From the NCBI GenBank assembly GCA_000934455.1, contig KN883338.1:37485-101484 (forward strand): a stretch of DNA of 64,000 nt, written 5' to 3'. The notes under the pieces were generated by a model. It saw nothing but the letters and a program-made list of their open reading frames with translations, was not told where the DNA came from and did no database searches. Positions 15,201 through 27,916 of this stretch are shown piece by piece (position 1 is the stretch's first letter; the number at the start of each line of letters is the position of its first letter). Both the position numbers and the translations under genes were made by a program. The DNA is from Apostichopus parvimensis. Taxonomy: Eukaryota > Echinodermata > Holothuroidea > Aspidochirotida > Stichopodidae.

Positions 15201-17742
15201 CTAGATGAAAAGAGAACTATGTTTTTTTGAAGAAATAACAAGAAGCATCAGAATGTTCGATTATTTACATATGAATTACGGTTAAGCTTTACTATATTAC
15301 TTCTCTCATGCACCTATACCCCAGCAGAATATAATTTACATGCCACCTAATATATTACACAATATACATGAGCGGTGTTTATCGAACAGTTGGTAAAGTA
15401 CACGCTTTTAGCCAAACGATCCTGCATAATGCCATGGAGACCATAAAATGTTTGATGATATTGACACATTATGAATTTTGAGAGCAATATCAAGGTTCGA
15501 GCAATGTCTTCATAATATATATTACATCATTTGACTACAAAGATTTCATAAGGGAGCAGAAGTTTCTAAATTATTACATAAAAAATGCTTCAAAAATACC
15601 GCATGAAAAGAACACCTAGTTAGTAGTCGGATTGTAAAATGTTGAACTCTGACAATTTTGCTCGTCACTGTGATCCTAAAATGTAGTATGGTACTTGGTA
15701 GTGGGAACCACAACTACTCGGAAGTACTTGATAATGACATACATGTCCTCATCCACAAACTGGTTTATTGTGCCAGAAATGTATATCCATCGTGACGTTT
15801 TTATGCTGTTACTTTAAGGTTAGGGAACAAACCACAGAATCACCTGAATACTAGACGAAAATGGAACCTCCTATCGCGATGTGGTCTTTGTACCTTCATA
15901 ACTTCATTTACATGTAGTGCAAAACTATGTAATTCCAAAGTATCAATTGTCAAAGTATGTTCGATTGGAAATGTCAACGACGCAGCTTTCCGTTAGCTGC
16001 GACGTAGTTTTATAAAGTATAGATGAAAGGCTGAACTAAATAAAGTGCGCGAAATATAGTTAGGTTAAAAAGAAGTAAGATGTTATCCATAACAAAATCT
16101 TAAATAAAAGAGTATTCTAATGAAGAGAGGATCAAATAAAAGCAAATTCCTAGTAAATGTTTATCCACAGAGTATATTTAATCCAATTAAGCAAACTACA
16201 TTATAGTAAGTTAACGTTTTCCATCGAAAAAAAGCCCACCTCGCCATGAAAAGCAATGAGAAAGAACACAAGCGTTCAGCTACACTAAAATAGTAATAAA
16301 GAATTAAGATCGCATATACATTTGTAGTTATTGAATGTTTTCGCTGCAGTTTTTGAAAAATGACATTATTACATCATATGCATTTAAATCACCATCATAC
16401 AAAGTTGATTCCTCATTTTTATGTCATTTAAAACTAATAAAGGTGATATTCATTTTGTGTCAAATAATGTTACGCCCAGCTTAAAGAAACAAATGTTGAA
16501 CATTGGCATATAAAATGATAGAGCCAATTGTATTAAATTCCGAAAACATTGGAAAAACAAACGATTAAAACAAATTTGTTAGATCTTGAGATAACCTGCG
16601 GGATGAAAAAAAAAACGATTTGTGGAAGCATGCGGTAATCACATTTGTTCAACACCAGCGATTACAGCAATGTCACAATTCATAATATATGGGAGTTTTT
16701 TTTGTTATTTGTCAATTGAGTTAAGGTTAACCTCAAGACGAAGTTGCCGTTTGCTGATTTTTTCCCAAACACATTAAGCTTGCTTAAGAATGATTCAATT
16801 CATACATTTCTTGCATTCCGACAATTCAACAGGCAATGAATAAAAATCACACACACACCCACTGCATAGCATAGATTAATAACACTTTCAGAATACGTTT
16901 ATGAATAGCCTATTAACTTGTTTAACTAAATATTACATGTGGTCTTATACGAAGCAACTTCAACTTGATCATCATACACACCACGATACCTATGCTTCGA
17001 GACACATCCGACCCTGTCAGTAATAATTACTTCATTGAGTACAGAGTTACAAATCAATTAACATTTGTTTCGTCTTCTTTATATTAAGAACATTATTAAT
17101 AATATTAAAGAAATAGTAAGTGACGCAACTATGTAATTGAGCTTAATAAATGTTATGAAATATAAGTTTAATCCACGAACTGCATGTGTATTTGAGTATA
17201 ATAAATGTTATCAAAAATCAATTTAATTCATGAAGTGTATGTGTAGTTTACATAATGAATTTTAAGGGACAAAAACATTATTAAACAACCGGTCGCTTTC
17301 GAGACATTTAAAGTAGCATATTAACGGTAAACATCATCTCTCGTTAGTGATCGAAAGGTGTGGCATTCAAAACATTAAGCATATATAAAGATTTTCGGTA
17401 ATTTTCAACCTGAATCGAGAAATCAGAGCAATCAATTCGATTGTAGAACCTAATGAGCTAAACAACCATCAATATTATGTCCCTACCTCATGATATGGGT
17501 GACTGCGGAATTACATTTATAAACAATGCAATGTATTTTTAGCTCACTTGCTGTGATTACATCTATTATGCTGATGCTACCAGATGCATTCACAAAAATA
17601 TCACAAAAATGAATATATATTTGTGGTACAAAATGAAGATGTTATTGTAATATTCATATTCAATACTGGGTGACTTTCTCAAACGTAATCTGAAGTGTAT
17701 TTCAAAAGAAAATTGGGTAAAGCTTTAAACTCTGAAAAACCA

Positions 17743-20700
17743 TTACTGGTATTCCTTCTTTTTATCCCAAGTCCCATATTCAAAGCTATAGATCGTCCGG
17801 GTGTCAATATTCTTCCAAGAATCGCCTGTTGAGTATACAACTGCAAAATATAAGAAATACCAACAACTATTTAGCTGTCACAATATTCGACTAACATTTT
17901 AATGGACAGATTTGTTACTGAACAAAGACAGCAATCAATATAATATTATTTTTAAGCTCATGCAAGAAGAAATTCAGCTTTACGAAGCTGAGTGGGTTGA
18001 CAGCTATCAGATTGATAGAGAATTTAATATCACTAAAAGTTAATATTGTTCGGTTTTAAAGTCCGTTGACCTTTCAATTTAAAAAAAAACATGATTTTGT
18101 GTTACTTGTATACTTTTTCTGCCTCTTTACAATGTTACCAAGCTTTGTAATAGTTTCTTGAGAAAATGTATTCATAGCGCAATTGTGAAACCTAAGAAGA
18201 AGTAGGAAAACATATTTATTTATTTGGCACGTAACCTATCTAATAAATGCGTGATCGCCATCTGAAAGACTTTCATGTTTTAAACTTCATATCTAAAAGT
18301 GAGAAAACAATTACGTTATAGTTAATCAACTTACACAAGAATTAATGAATCAGGCGTTAGTCGTTTAAATAGGTAAACTAGAACATCAATGATATTTAGA
18401 TCAATTGGATTTCCCAAAGTGAATTGTACAGTCTGTTTCAAACAAGGAAATATTACATTGTGTCTGTTTGTTAAACAACAGAGAATAACTCAAGTTATTT
18501 AACAGTCATTTGTCGAGACACTGTCCACTTGCAAATAATGGAAGCTTGTAAGTATAACGTCCATGATACACCTGAGAAACACATTCTGAGACTCTTGTTT
18601 GGTTCTCATTTGATCTGACATGACCTTGAATTTATTTTCATCTTTGAAATATTTACCATATGTGACATGAGCATGTTTGGACCTGGCATCATCTCAAACG
18701 GCCTTCAATCTTTAGCTCGTGTGAATCGTAAAGCCTTAATATGGGCAACAAAGTGTACAACTTTCTTCGTGATCAAGCACACATTGTAATAGCATATTCA
18801 TCGGAACTAATGGTGACATACATATTGATAGCTACATAGACATATTATTGTTGCGTTAGCTGAATTAAAAAGCATTTTCTACCGCATGGCCTAATCTCGG
18901 CATCGAGTCCAAGCAGTAATGAGCTAACTGTTACCTACAAAGGGAATAATAGCCCTTGTTCCTGGATACGGCTGTTTTTCCCGAATCTCCATCCATGTTG
19001 TGATAAAGTTGCTCAAGCTCGTTTTTTCGTCACATAATAGGCTTAACCATTAAAATAAGTTGTTACTATAGTACTGCTATGTGTGCTAATAGAACTGAGC
19101 TTTATTTGCCTGCAAATAATACAGACGAGTGAATGACATGCAGAACAAAGTTAAGCGCTATCTTACCAGCTGTACTGTCCGTATGACAATTAGCGTGCAA
19201 CGTGAACGACAATACGCGACTACTATAGTCTCATCACCAAGTGTTTTTTCCGTAGTGTTTACTTCTGACGTAATTTAAATTGTCCGGCAAAACATCAGAT
19301 ATTTGGACGGCCTCTAACTTTCCTTTCCGTAAGATGTTGCCTTGAAGCACAACATGCATATCAATCATGTACAATGACTGCAAATACTATTTTCAAACCT
19401 TCTACGAGTGTAGGGTCACTTTAATATATAAGATACACAATAACTTACTGAATCGTTACATTAATCTTTTTAGCCATGTACGTTGCGATCTTCAGTATGT
19501 CGTTGTCTTCAAGTTTCTTCTTACTAATCACAACTCGTTGAGCATTTGGTAATGATACGTTCGTGAGAAACTGTACAGAGAAGTCCCCCTCAAATACGAA
19601 TGTCCCATTAGGAACCTATTGAAACATTAAGAGCAAAAAAATGTAATTATGATTCTACTCATTAAGAAGGAACACGAGGTGCAGAATCCCATGTTCACAC
19701 ACGGGCCTACACACAAACACAAGTACACACATTACTTTTTGATCCCACATCAAAATTTGAAGTCGACTCTATGTTATTGTGCCAACCTATGGTACCTCCG
19801 ATTAAGTCAGACCAATCCACCCAGTTTCAGTTCAGTACCTCAAGGGTGTGAGGTGGGCAGCGATTGTAGCACACCATTTAGTAAAGTTGCTCGATAAAGA
19901 ACAGTATCTCATGCCCAGTGCGCTATGTGTAGGGATGAGATCAGTATAACTATATTTTCTACTACGTATTAAATATAATTATAGACAACGTTCATCGGTG
20001 CAGTTATATCTATGGATTATTTATGTGTAACACTCACTTAACAAGTTGATGTTGTTAATGTCTTAAAGATATTGACGTATTTTTAGTTGGTTTGGACAGC
20101 GGATGAATTTGTTCTATTATTTTACCATATATGCAACTCATACTAGGGCTAAAGTCATCATAAAATGAATATGCGTACCACCACGTAAAACAAAACAATC
20201 TTACATTTTCTTTTCTACAGAAAGTGAGAAAGTCTTCAATATTATGTTGATGATATGGAATCTCCGTCTTTTTAATAGTAATCTCCTTCTTCCTATTCAT
20301 GTTATTAATCATTCGTTGTCTTACTGGAAGATCAACTTCATGAAAGCAATCAATAAAGACATTCAACATTCTTTTTTTTTTTAAGTGCATCAAGAATTTG
20401 TGTCTGCTGAGTGTCATCGTCGCTTAAACCTGAAACGAACATTAAGGCTAAATTGAAATCATCATTTGTCAACTTAGTTTGGCAGGATAAAATATTTCCT
20501 GGTAGGTCCGGCAGCAAATAATGTCCCAAAAAGAATTCCTTAAAAAATGGGGACGCAGCATCGACACAATTGTCAGGACTCACTGTACTAAGAGTCGCTT
20601 TTGAATGGTGTGAGTCTACATTGTTTGAATCTACTTTAAGGAGTCCAATTGACAAAGCCTCTTGAAAAGAATCGTTCCGACTTTCTTCTTGCCAATACTC

Positions 20701-23700
20701 CATTGATCTCATTCCTTTATAGAACGCTTCCCCAATGGTCTTTCGCAGAGCTAAAAACTCAGACTTTTCGCAATGTTTGTTGTTACCATTTGTGACATAA
20801 TGTCTTTCCATGCTATTGACGTGTGCTTCCATGATCTTTGACAAACGACAATGATCGCCATGTTCATTGCCCTGTTTCGTTTCTTCCAGGGCGTATAAAT
20901 ACAACTTTGTTGTAACAAATAATGGAACCTTACACAACTCTTTCAAGAATTCGTTTGAATAACTGAGAGAATAAATCATTTTCTCTACAGTGTTGTCGTC
21001 TACGTTTATATCGTGTTCCTTCTGACACGAGTATGACTGCATTCTAAAGACTGTCTTGTCAAGTTCACCGGTAACACTTTCATCATTTATAGTTTTACTG
21101 TTGTTAATATAGTCCCCACGATCAGTGCTTGGCTCTGAGATATCCAAAAGAGAACTCTTTTCCGTGATTGGTTGCCTATTTTTGTCCTCGTGATCCACAG
21201 TTCTTGATCGATCATGGTATAAATACATTTTTGCACATAAGTCCTTAACTTGGTTCTCGTTGAATCCTCTCAACTCAATCGTGAGGAATTCATCGGTATA
21301 TGAGAAATTTAAGTTACGCGATGCTACCCACATTTTCATTTTGTGATGTTCCTGTACTGTTGTTGTTAATTGATCAAGTGGCATATATTCACTTTCTTTA
21401 GTGTCAAATTGAGTCTCCGAAGCGCTTGATTTAGTTACGAGTTCTTCCTTTTGTATTTCGTGGCATTTGTGGACATTTATTGTACTCAACAAGTCACTCA
21501 ATCCGTCAATTAGAACAATTACATGTTGATCTGACAAGATTTTTTTCACTTCGTTAGTTTTTATTCCTGAGTCATCGGGCATTTCAGTCAATATTAAATC
21601 AACGAGACTTATCCGATAATTACTGTCAGTCAGATGTATGTAAATCAAAACGAAAGTTTTTTTGTCTTGTTGGATCCATTGGCTTAACATCTTCAGAATC
21701 AATGTTGTTTTCCCAAATCCGAGACCTGCCGTCAACGCCACCCATTTTTCTGTTGGTGGATTTGTATACAGTGTTTCTGTAGATACTTCGTGCTGTCCCT
21801 TGTCTTTCGGTCTTTTAACTATACACTGACTGTCCACGTAGATTGTATCAATATTAACAGATACCGTTTCATGGTGAAAGAGGTTGATATAAAGATGTTT
21901 AACATAACTATCACAAAGACAAGAAATGAACCTTGATAGATTCTTATCTTTTTCTGCAAAATAAAAAGAAAACAAACTCGCCTTATTAAAAAAAACATTA
22001 GTCAATTCGTAATTTTACAGAGAATAAGCTCTTGTCAAAATCTTCTATCGTGTCTTTCCTTCCCTAAATATCAATGAGGTTTCCCTTCTTATTACCTTTC
22101 TTCCTAATTCGTCAAATGACTAACAACCATTTTCACATCCTGCACACCTCTGATTGTTTCAAAGGGCCATTCTTGACAAGCCAAGACCTACCTAGAGACA
22201 CCAACATAACCTGCTGGATTTGATAGCTCATGCTACTGTTCCAGCGTTTACGTCCAACTCCACCCCTGTCCAGCATGGTACTTTCAAATGTTCCCTTCCC
22301 TCCAGGTAGATTGTCTGCAAAGTCCACCTCTCGGAATCAGATTCTTTCACCAGTCACAGTATACACGCAAGCAAATATCACTCGAACTATCCAAGCTTTT
22401 CCTTCCTTATCCTCTTTTTCACCTCCATTACTAATTACCTCATTACGCTACTTCCCTCAGATTTTATCTCCCCCTGAGTCCTCTCATTGCTTTTTCCTAT
22501 TATATAACATCTTTCTTGATGTATATATTTTTGTTATATTCATTGCTCACTTCCCCAGTTTATTTATATGTCCATTTTTGTGTCTCTATATGTTCTTAGT
22601 TTTTATTCGTTCACTTAGCTCTGAAGATCCTGCTGGTAACGACACGTCAGACCCTCTAAATTGTGCACATTTATATATATGTTGTAGCCTTTTTTTAGCA
22701 GTAGTCAAGCAGTGTGCTAACATTTTTGCCGTTTGTTTTACAAATTTGATATCAATGAATCAACGAACTTACTCTTAAGTGATCTCTGTTTCTGCGATCT
22801 GATGTTGAATTTTTCAACTTTTTCATGTGACCCCTCCTGAAAAAGTTAAGCAAAGTAAATTATCATATTGATATTTTACGAAGTAGTGTTAGGCTACATT
22901 ATTATCTTTAATCGAATATTTCCGAAAAATTGAAGAATATATTACATTTAAATAAATGTACAGCTACCTCTCTCATATGCAAATGTCAAGTATTAAAATT
23001 ATAATGCAGACATCATAAAGACTTAAGTAACAAAAGAACAACAAATATGTAACTACATCGCTTTTTGCACGCTCATCTCCTAAAAATAAAATAAAACTTT
23101 CTTGGTAATATCGTCAATTAAAGAGCTTATGTATTAGTCGTTTTTGCAGCCTATTTTCTCAGTCTTTACGTCGCAGACTCGGTTGATCCTACACATTTAT
23201 TTCTGTTGAAGTGTATATTATGATATAATATAAGTGTACATTATGATATATAATGATAGAATATACACTGAAGTGTATATTGTGATATTTACTATCAACC
23301 CTTAAAAGTTTTATAAATTTTTTTTATTAAATTCTTTTATTTTTTATTTTTTATTTGCACTTAATATGTAACTCTTACTTGTGATTAAGTGTGAATGATG
23401 TATTTTAAAGTGTATATCATGATATTAATTATCAATCCTAAAAAGTATCTTACCATACTTTTTCGTTTCTTGCCTTTCATTAGTCTGCTTTCGTACATAA
23501 CAAATCAGGAGAATTAGAGAAACTACTAAAATCACCCCGATGAGAGATATCACCACCCACAATAACCATGATGGATTATGCAATTGTGGAGATATTGTAG
23601 AAGTAATTTCAACAGCTGGCTCTCCTGCTGGACAGGGATCTGAATAGATGAAATCAAAACAGTTTAAAATGAAAAACGTTATCAACTATACATTTTACAA

Positions 23701-26700
23701 CACAACAAGTGTACAATTTGGACAATACTTGCATCATACTTGTGTACTTGAGTGAATACCTACTGCTAATAGTTTGCATATATTTCAAACCGTTGGTGTG
23801 ACTTACAGACACCACGTAGACTGTTAACCACCTATTATTTCTCTAATAATCCTAAGCGAACGTTATCTTTCTGACACTGTTACTTCTTTGATTTTTGTTT
23901 GTTTTTGCTTTGTGTTTGGTTTCTTATTATCGCTTGTTTTTCATATTGCTATGTATATTTTACATACTTTAAAAGAACATTTCTTTGATCTATTTACTAA
24001 AATGGAAGTCGACTACTATAATGTCGTTCGATTGAACATTCATTAAGTCATGCTCTGGTGAGATTTTATTGACTATAGTCGGTTAACATATACATAGGCA
24101 TGTATATTTCAACTACTTTATGAATGGTCAGCCATTAGAGACAGTGAATGAAGAAAAGGATCTTGGTGTTATTGTTTCAAGCTCTCTCAAATTAAATACA
24201 CAAGTTGTTGCCTGTGTGAAAAGAGCCAACAGGATTTTGGGAATGATTTACAGAACTTTTGAAACAAAGGAACATGAATTAATGTTGCAACTTTATAAAT
24301 CTCTTGTTCGTCCATACTTGGAATTTGCCATTCAAGCTTGGAACCCATATTTAAAAGGTGATATTGACTATCTTGACAAAGTACGGAGAAGATTTACAAG
24401 GATGATACCTGTTTTGCGGCATTTGGCATACAATGAAAGACTTTCTGCTCTAAATCTCACCACATTATCCACCAGAAGACTAAGAGGAGATTTAATTGAA
24501 GCTTTTAAAATTATGAAAGGTTACGTAAAAGCTAGCCCTCAATTATGGTTTGAATTTAGCGACATCTCTTTTACAAGAGGCCATTCAATGAAACTGTGCG
24601 CAAAATATTCAAAATTGAATGTACGCAGACATTTTTTTTCGGTCAGGGTAGTATCTGAATGGAATGCTCTTCCACAGTCTGCCATTGATGCTACCAGTAT
24701 GAATCACTTCAAGTGACTTTTGGACAGACATCTGCAATGTAGGGGAGTTACAAGAGCTGAGCTCTCTCTCCCTTCTTCATCCCACACTACATCTGTCTAG
24801 TGATGAGGCGTGGGGTACAGGTGAATACAGGTGAATATTTCAACACAGTCACAATTATATAGAAAGATCTAAAAGATGGACGCGTTCACTGGCACTAAAT
24901 TTGGACTTACCAGAGGTTACCCTGATGTAACTGTCTTTACGGTGCAAAAGGTTGATGTCATCTTGTGCCAGACATCTTATATCCGCAAAACCGCCGCATG
25001 CATCGAACGAGTATTTGGCAAATGTAGATGTGTCCCATGTGCCCAGCTTTTCATTTTTCTGTGAAATAGATTCGCCTGTAGTAAACTGAAGATGCTCGTT
25101 ACGTCTGATCTCCAATCGAAGCGGTACTTTTGGTCGAGATTCAGAAACTGTACACTGTAACTGGCCCGTCCGGTTTAGTTGTATTGAACAATTGGAACAT
25201 GAAGTACACTTAGCTATCAGTGGACACCCCTTTTGTGGACTGACTGGAAAAAAATATGTGCAAATCAGATTAGCTGTATTTTGCAGTAAATGAAAAGTTG
25301 CATTCCAAATTCTATGTTTTAATAAACTATTGCTCTCTGGACTGTTTGAACGCGTTTAGGCGAACAACAGGTATGTCGATACGACAGGTGCAAATTATTT
25401 CAAATGAAAGAAAATAGTCATTATTTTATAGGAAGATTTTATAAGTGAACAATACTTTAAATAATGTATGCATCGTCTATTGCTTAACCACTAACAGAAT
25501 AACCTGACAAAAAATATTTCAGACTTTTAACCAAGACAGACGCTAATAAAAAAATATAAAATCACCATTCATCAAGAATTTTCATCAAAGGCTTCATATT
25601 TAAATACTTTGCAAGTTTCGTATAGAGTTGTGGTTGTATCTACAAATGATAACTGTAAAAGTGACGAGTAAAATAATATGAGGTACCTTTTATGCTAACA
25701 GTAATGTTTTCTGTTTCGTAATTTCCTGTTGCAAAGAATGCTACCACGGTATATACGGCCTCATCCTCAAGTTGGACGTTCGAAATTATTACATCGCCGT
25801 TTGATGTGATGTCAAATCTACTGCTGTCATACAGAGTTCCTGATTTGAGGTTGTTCTCCAAAGCAAGGATAGGACTTGTACTAGATGTCGATCCAACGTA
25901 CCATAACACCTCTGTTGGAGGTTCAGATGTATTACATCCGATCGTTGCATTGTGTCGCTTCTCGATTATAATATTTGACGGACAGCTGAGCTGCAGACCT
26001 ATGAAGAATTAAAGATGATTAATAATTTGCTATAATTTTATATGCATCTTTTTTCTTGTATTTTGTTTATTGTATTATAGTTAATATTGCGTAGTTATTA
26101 AACCTTGCTAGATTCCATTTAAATAGTTCAGTGGCTGTCAAAAAGGAAAACGAAACTGACATTATCTAGTTTCCCATGTTATGGATAAACTGCTAACATA
26201 AGTAAGAACTATTTCTTATGATGAAGATCGTAAACATAATAAAGTTGTACCAGACAAAGTGTGGAAGCGACAGCACATCTTAGTCTTGGGAAGATTCGCC
26301 TTTTAACGATTTTTATGTTTGATAATCCAGTTGCGTGGGTGTTTACTTTATGTTCTTGTGTGTTAATCATATCTTGAATCGAAAGCAATAGGCCGGGTAC
26401 CAATAGGCTGCAAAATGTAGTCATTCCGGTTTATTTCCTGCTGTCGGCTGACAGACATTTTGAAATATAGTATCGAACTACCTCCTGTTGTGTTAAAAAT
26501 GTAAAGTAAGTTTAATCTCTGCATAAAGTCAATTTCGGACGAAAGCAATATCTACTATGTATGTTATTTTGGACCTGATTTATGCAATAATTTGTATCTT
26601 TCATAAAACAATCGGGCGGCATTTCCTCTTCTCATCCTCTCCTCTTTTCCTCCATCCCATCTTTAGTTAGAATTTGATAAGCAAATCTGTTTAAACAATT

Positions 26701-27211
26701 ACCCAATATCTGTTTACATCATGCTCCCACCTCCCCCCATCCCTTCTTTGTGATTAAGAAAGAAGCAGTCAGTCGCTTCCCTTTTTTGTCAGTAAATTTC
26801 CGCATGTGATGACGTGGTTTATTTTCTTTAGTTAGAATTCGATAAGCAAATCTATTTAAACAATTACCAATATCATTTTACATCATGCTCCTACCACCCC
26901 ACCCGCCATCCCTTAATTGAGATTAAAACAAGTCGCTTTCCCATTATGTTAATTAATTTCCGCAGTGATAACGTGGTTTATTTTCTATATCTGTGTGTGT
27001 AAAACGTACTTCCGGTAAGCAAAAAATGTATAATTTTGTGGATTACATTAATTACGCTACTGCTTAACCAATAAAACAGACAACGTGCAAAGCCCTGGTC
27101 CATTCTTATTAACATGTTACGGAGTAAATTTTAACAAGCATACTCACCTGTGAAAGCACTAGGTGCAAAAATGAGGCCAAGCCAAGCCGAGGTTATGACA
27201 GGCACCACCAT
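17743..27211 (-). CDS. Gene A: Ig-Ig-transmembrane-NACHT receptor with leucine-rich C-terminus
   Basis: Eight exons on the minus strand: 27148-27211, 25687-25998, 24911-25243, 23454-23639, 20205-21953, 19449-19570, 18935-19041 and 17743-17840. Exons 1-4 all end in phase 1, as in classic Ig receptor genes. Predicted parts: signal peptide starting MVVPVITSAW; Ig1 (residues 22-125, C...WY...LEDEAVY); cysteine-rich Ig2 (126-236); a stalk starting DPCP; a helix at about 261-285 (WLLWVVISLIGV...) followed by basic VRK; then the NACHT exon, two short exons resembling leucine-rich repeats (LPNAQRVVISKKKLED) and a final exon ending FEYGTWDKKKEYQ. Total about 989 residues. Topology predicts an outside Ig region and a cytoplasmic NACHT. 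An 11-A run in the NACHT exon puts the frame out by one base; ten A would keep it open through the remaining exons. This could be an assembly error, a polymorphism or a real lesion. The ATG was chosen because it opens a signal peptide ending in a phase-1 donor. It is divergent from gene C and paralogous to B. Confidence 0.82.
20205..21953 (-). CDS. NACHT exon of gene A
   Basis: One large exon carries the whole ATPase. The P-loop is AGLGFGKTT (about residues 375-381), Walker B is VIVLIDGLSDL (aspartate near 448), sensor-1 is MKMWVASRN and the following strand is IELRGFNENQV. The motif ASPFFKEFFLGHYL matches the F...qEFFAA.YL signature that ends the NACHT/helical region of NLR proteins. Order and spacing fit a NACHT NTPase of the NLR type rather than an NB-ARC or AAA protein. 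Between sensor-1 and the winged-helix part there is a hydrophilic insert rich in D, N, S and T that gene B lacks, so this exon is 1749 bases against 1118 in B. After the 11-A run at 20372-20382 the other frame continues as MLNVFIDCFHEVDLP, which resembles the post-NACHT helical region and ends at a GTAAGA donor. Confidence 0.88.
22130..22780. other. Pyrimidine-rich intronic segment, possible decayed retroelement
   Basis: Inside the intron between the transmembrane and NACHT exons of gene A lies a segment with a base composition unlike its AT-rich surroundings: CT-rich blocks, then a string near 22618-22655 reading CTCTGAAGATCC...GGTAACGACACGTC. That string resembles the degenerate hammerhead-like motif seen in Penelope-like elements. 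A 182-codon open frame crosses it but has no domain I recognise and looks like a composition artefact. Identity unresolved. Confidence 0.3.
23205..23440. repeat. Degenerate tandem GTGTATATNNTGATAT repeat
   Basis: The phrase GAAGTGTATATTNTGATAT recurs near 23208, 23262 and 23410, the last two followed by similar text (ACTATCAACCCTTAAAAG and ATTATCAATCCTAAAAAG). The final copy runs up to the donor site of the gene A transmembrane exon. Confidence 0.6.
24100..24840 (+). mobile_element. LINE fragment (CR1/L2/Jockey-like), 3' end of reverse-transcriptase ORF
   Basis: An open frame of 198 codons from 24120 matches the C-terminal part of non-LTR reverse transcriptases: EEKDLGVIVSSSLK, KRANRILGMIYRTF, LYKSLVRPYLEFAIQAWNP, DKVRRRFTRMIP, NLTTLSTRRLRGDLIEAFK and SVRVVSEWNALPQS. 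After an in-frame TGA at 24715 the homology continues (LLDRHLQCRGVTRAEL). The element is 5'-truncated near 24100. It ends with a short repeated tail (ACAGGTGAAT twice, about 24818-24837), as in CR1/L2 elements that end in microsatellite repeats. It sits antisense in the intron between Ig2 and the transmembrane exon of gene A. The long, almost uninterrupted frame suggests a fairly recent insertion. Confidence 0.92.
26661..26985. repeat. Tandem duplication of about 165 bp in intron 1 of gene A
   Basis: Two adjacent copies, 26661-26825 and 26826-26985, both begin CTTTAGTTAGAATT and end with ACGTGGTTTATTTTC. Shared landmarks are GATAAGCAAATCT, TTTACATCATGCTCC and AATTTCCGCA. Small indels separate the copies, so the duplication is not new. 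It lies about 0.2 kb downstream of the signal-peptide exon of gene A, close to its start. Confidence 0.9.
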
Positions 27212-27916
27212 GATGAATGTGCGCTGCGAGAAAACAAAAACAGTCTGAGATAACATGCATGGTTTGGTAAAGTCATCTGCTGCACGTTACACGTGAGCAT
27301 CCCATACAAATGATAAATTATAGTTTTCTCTTTCGATGTCAATAATGTACTAACTACTAGACAAAGGGAAGATATTAAGTATTGAGGAAGGCGTGGATTA
27401 AACAGAAGTAATATAATATGTCTTAGAATAGTAAGGTGAAGTTAGAATACAAGTATGTCAACAAATTTATTTGCTAAAAGTTGGAATTATGAACATCTTG
27501 GAGCGATCATATTTATTAATACGTTTGAGCTATCAGTTTCATTGCCAACATGAAGCGTCCCAGAGAAATGATGGTTAAATTGAGTGAACCTAATGTAACT
27601 TGCTGTGAGATATCACCTTTCATTCAAAACGTCTCACATAAAGCAGTATCGATACGTTAGTTCTAGTTGTGATCGTCTGTCAAGTAGTCAAAATAACAGT
27701 CAAAATTGTGGTATTACAGTTGATGAACATTTACGACTTTGTAGTTGCCATACTGAACGACACGAATTTCCGAGCGTTCCTTCTAGGCAGCCGTAGACGA
27801 ATGATGCTTTCACCTCGACCCACAAAAGTGTATATCCGATCAACCGTTCTGTTCAAATTTCATTTATATTTCTGTTTTTCTTTTTCTCAGTCGGAGTTAA
27901 ATAGTAATCGGGTGAT
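27212..27916. promoter_or_regulatory. Divergent intergenic region between genes A and C
   Basis: The start codons of A (minus) and C (plus) are 705 bases apart with no other gene between them, so the two promoters must lie here or overlap. I see no certain TATA box or initiator; the call rests on gene geometry. Untranslated exons could extend the real promoter elsewhere. Confidence 0.5.

Larger units (their letters stand above)
1091..17742. other. Gene-poor interval with simple repeats
   Basis: I found no exon series with matching splice phases in this 16.6 kb. Open frames are short, AT-rich and unlike known families. It holds the 3' flank of the kinase, a poly-C run near 4975-4986, a weak duplicated segment (about 5570-5730 and 6985-7110), a less AT-rich stretch at 6240-6800 with no open frame, a poly-G run near 13200, a hexamer microsatellite at 11845-11880 and an ACTCGTAC-rich stretch near 15.05-15.2 kb. 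Distant enhancers or decayed transposons may be present but I cannot support them. Confidence 0.5.

Noticed and set aside
22230-22778. 182-codon plus-strand open frame in a gene A intron
   Set aside because: Pyrimidine-driven composition, no domain, no splice logic; more likely part of a decayed repeat.
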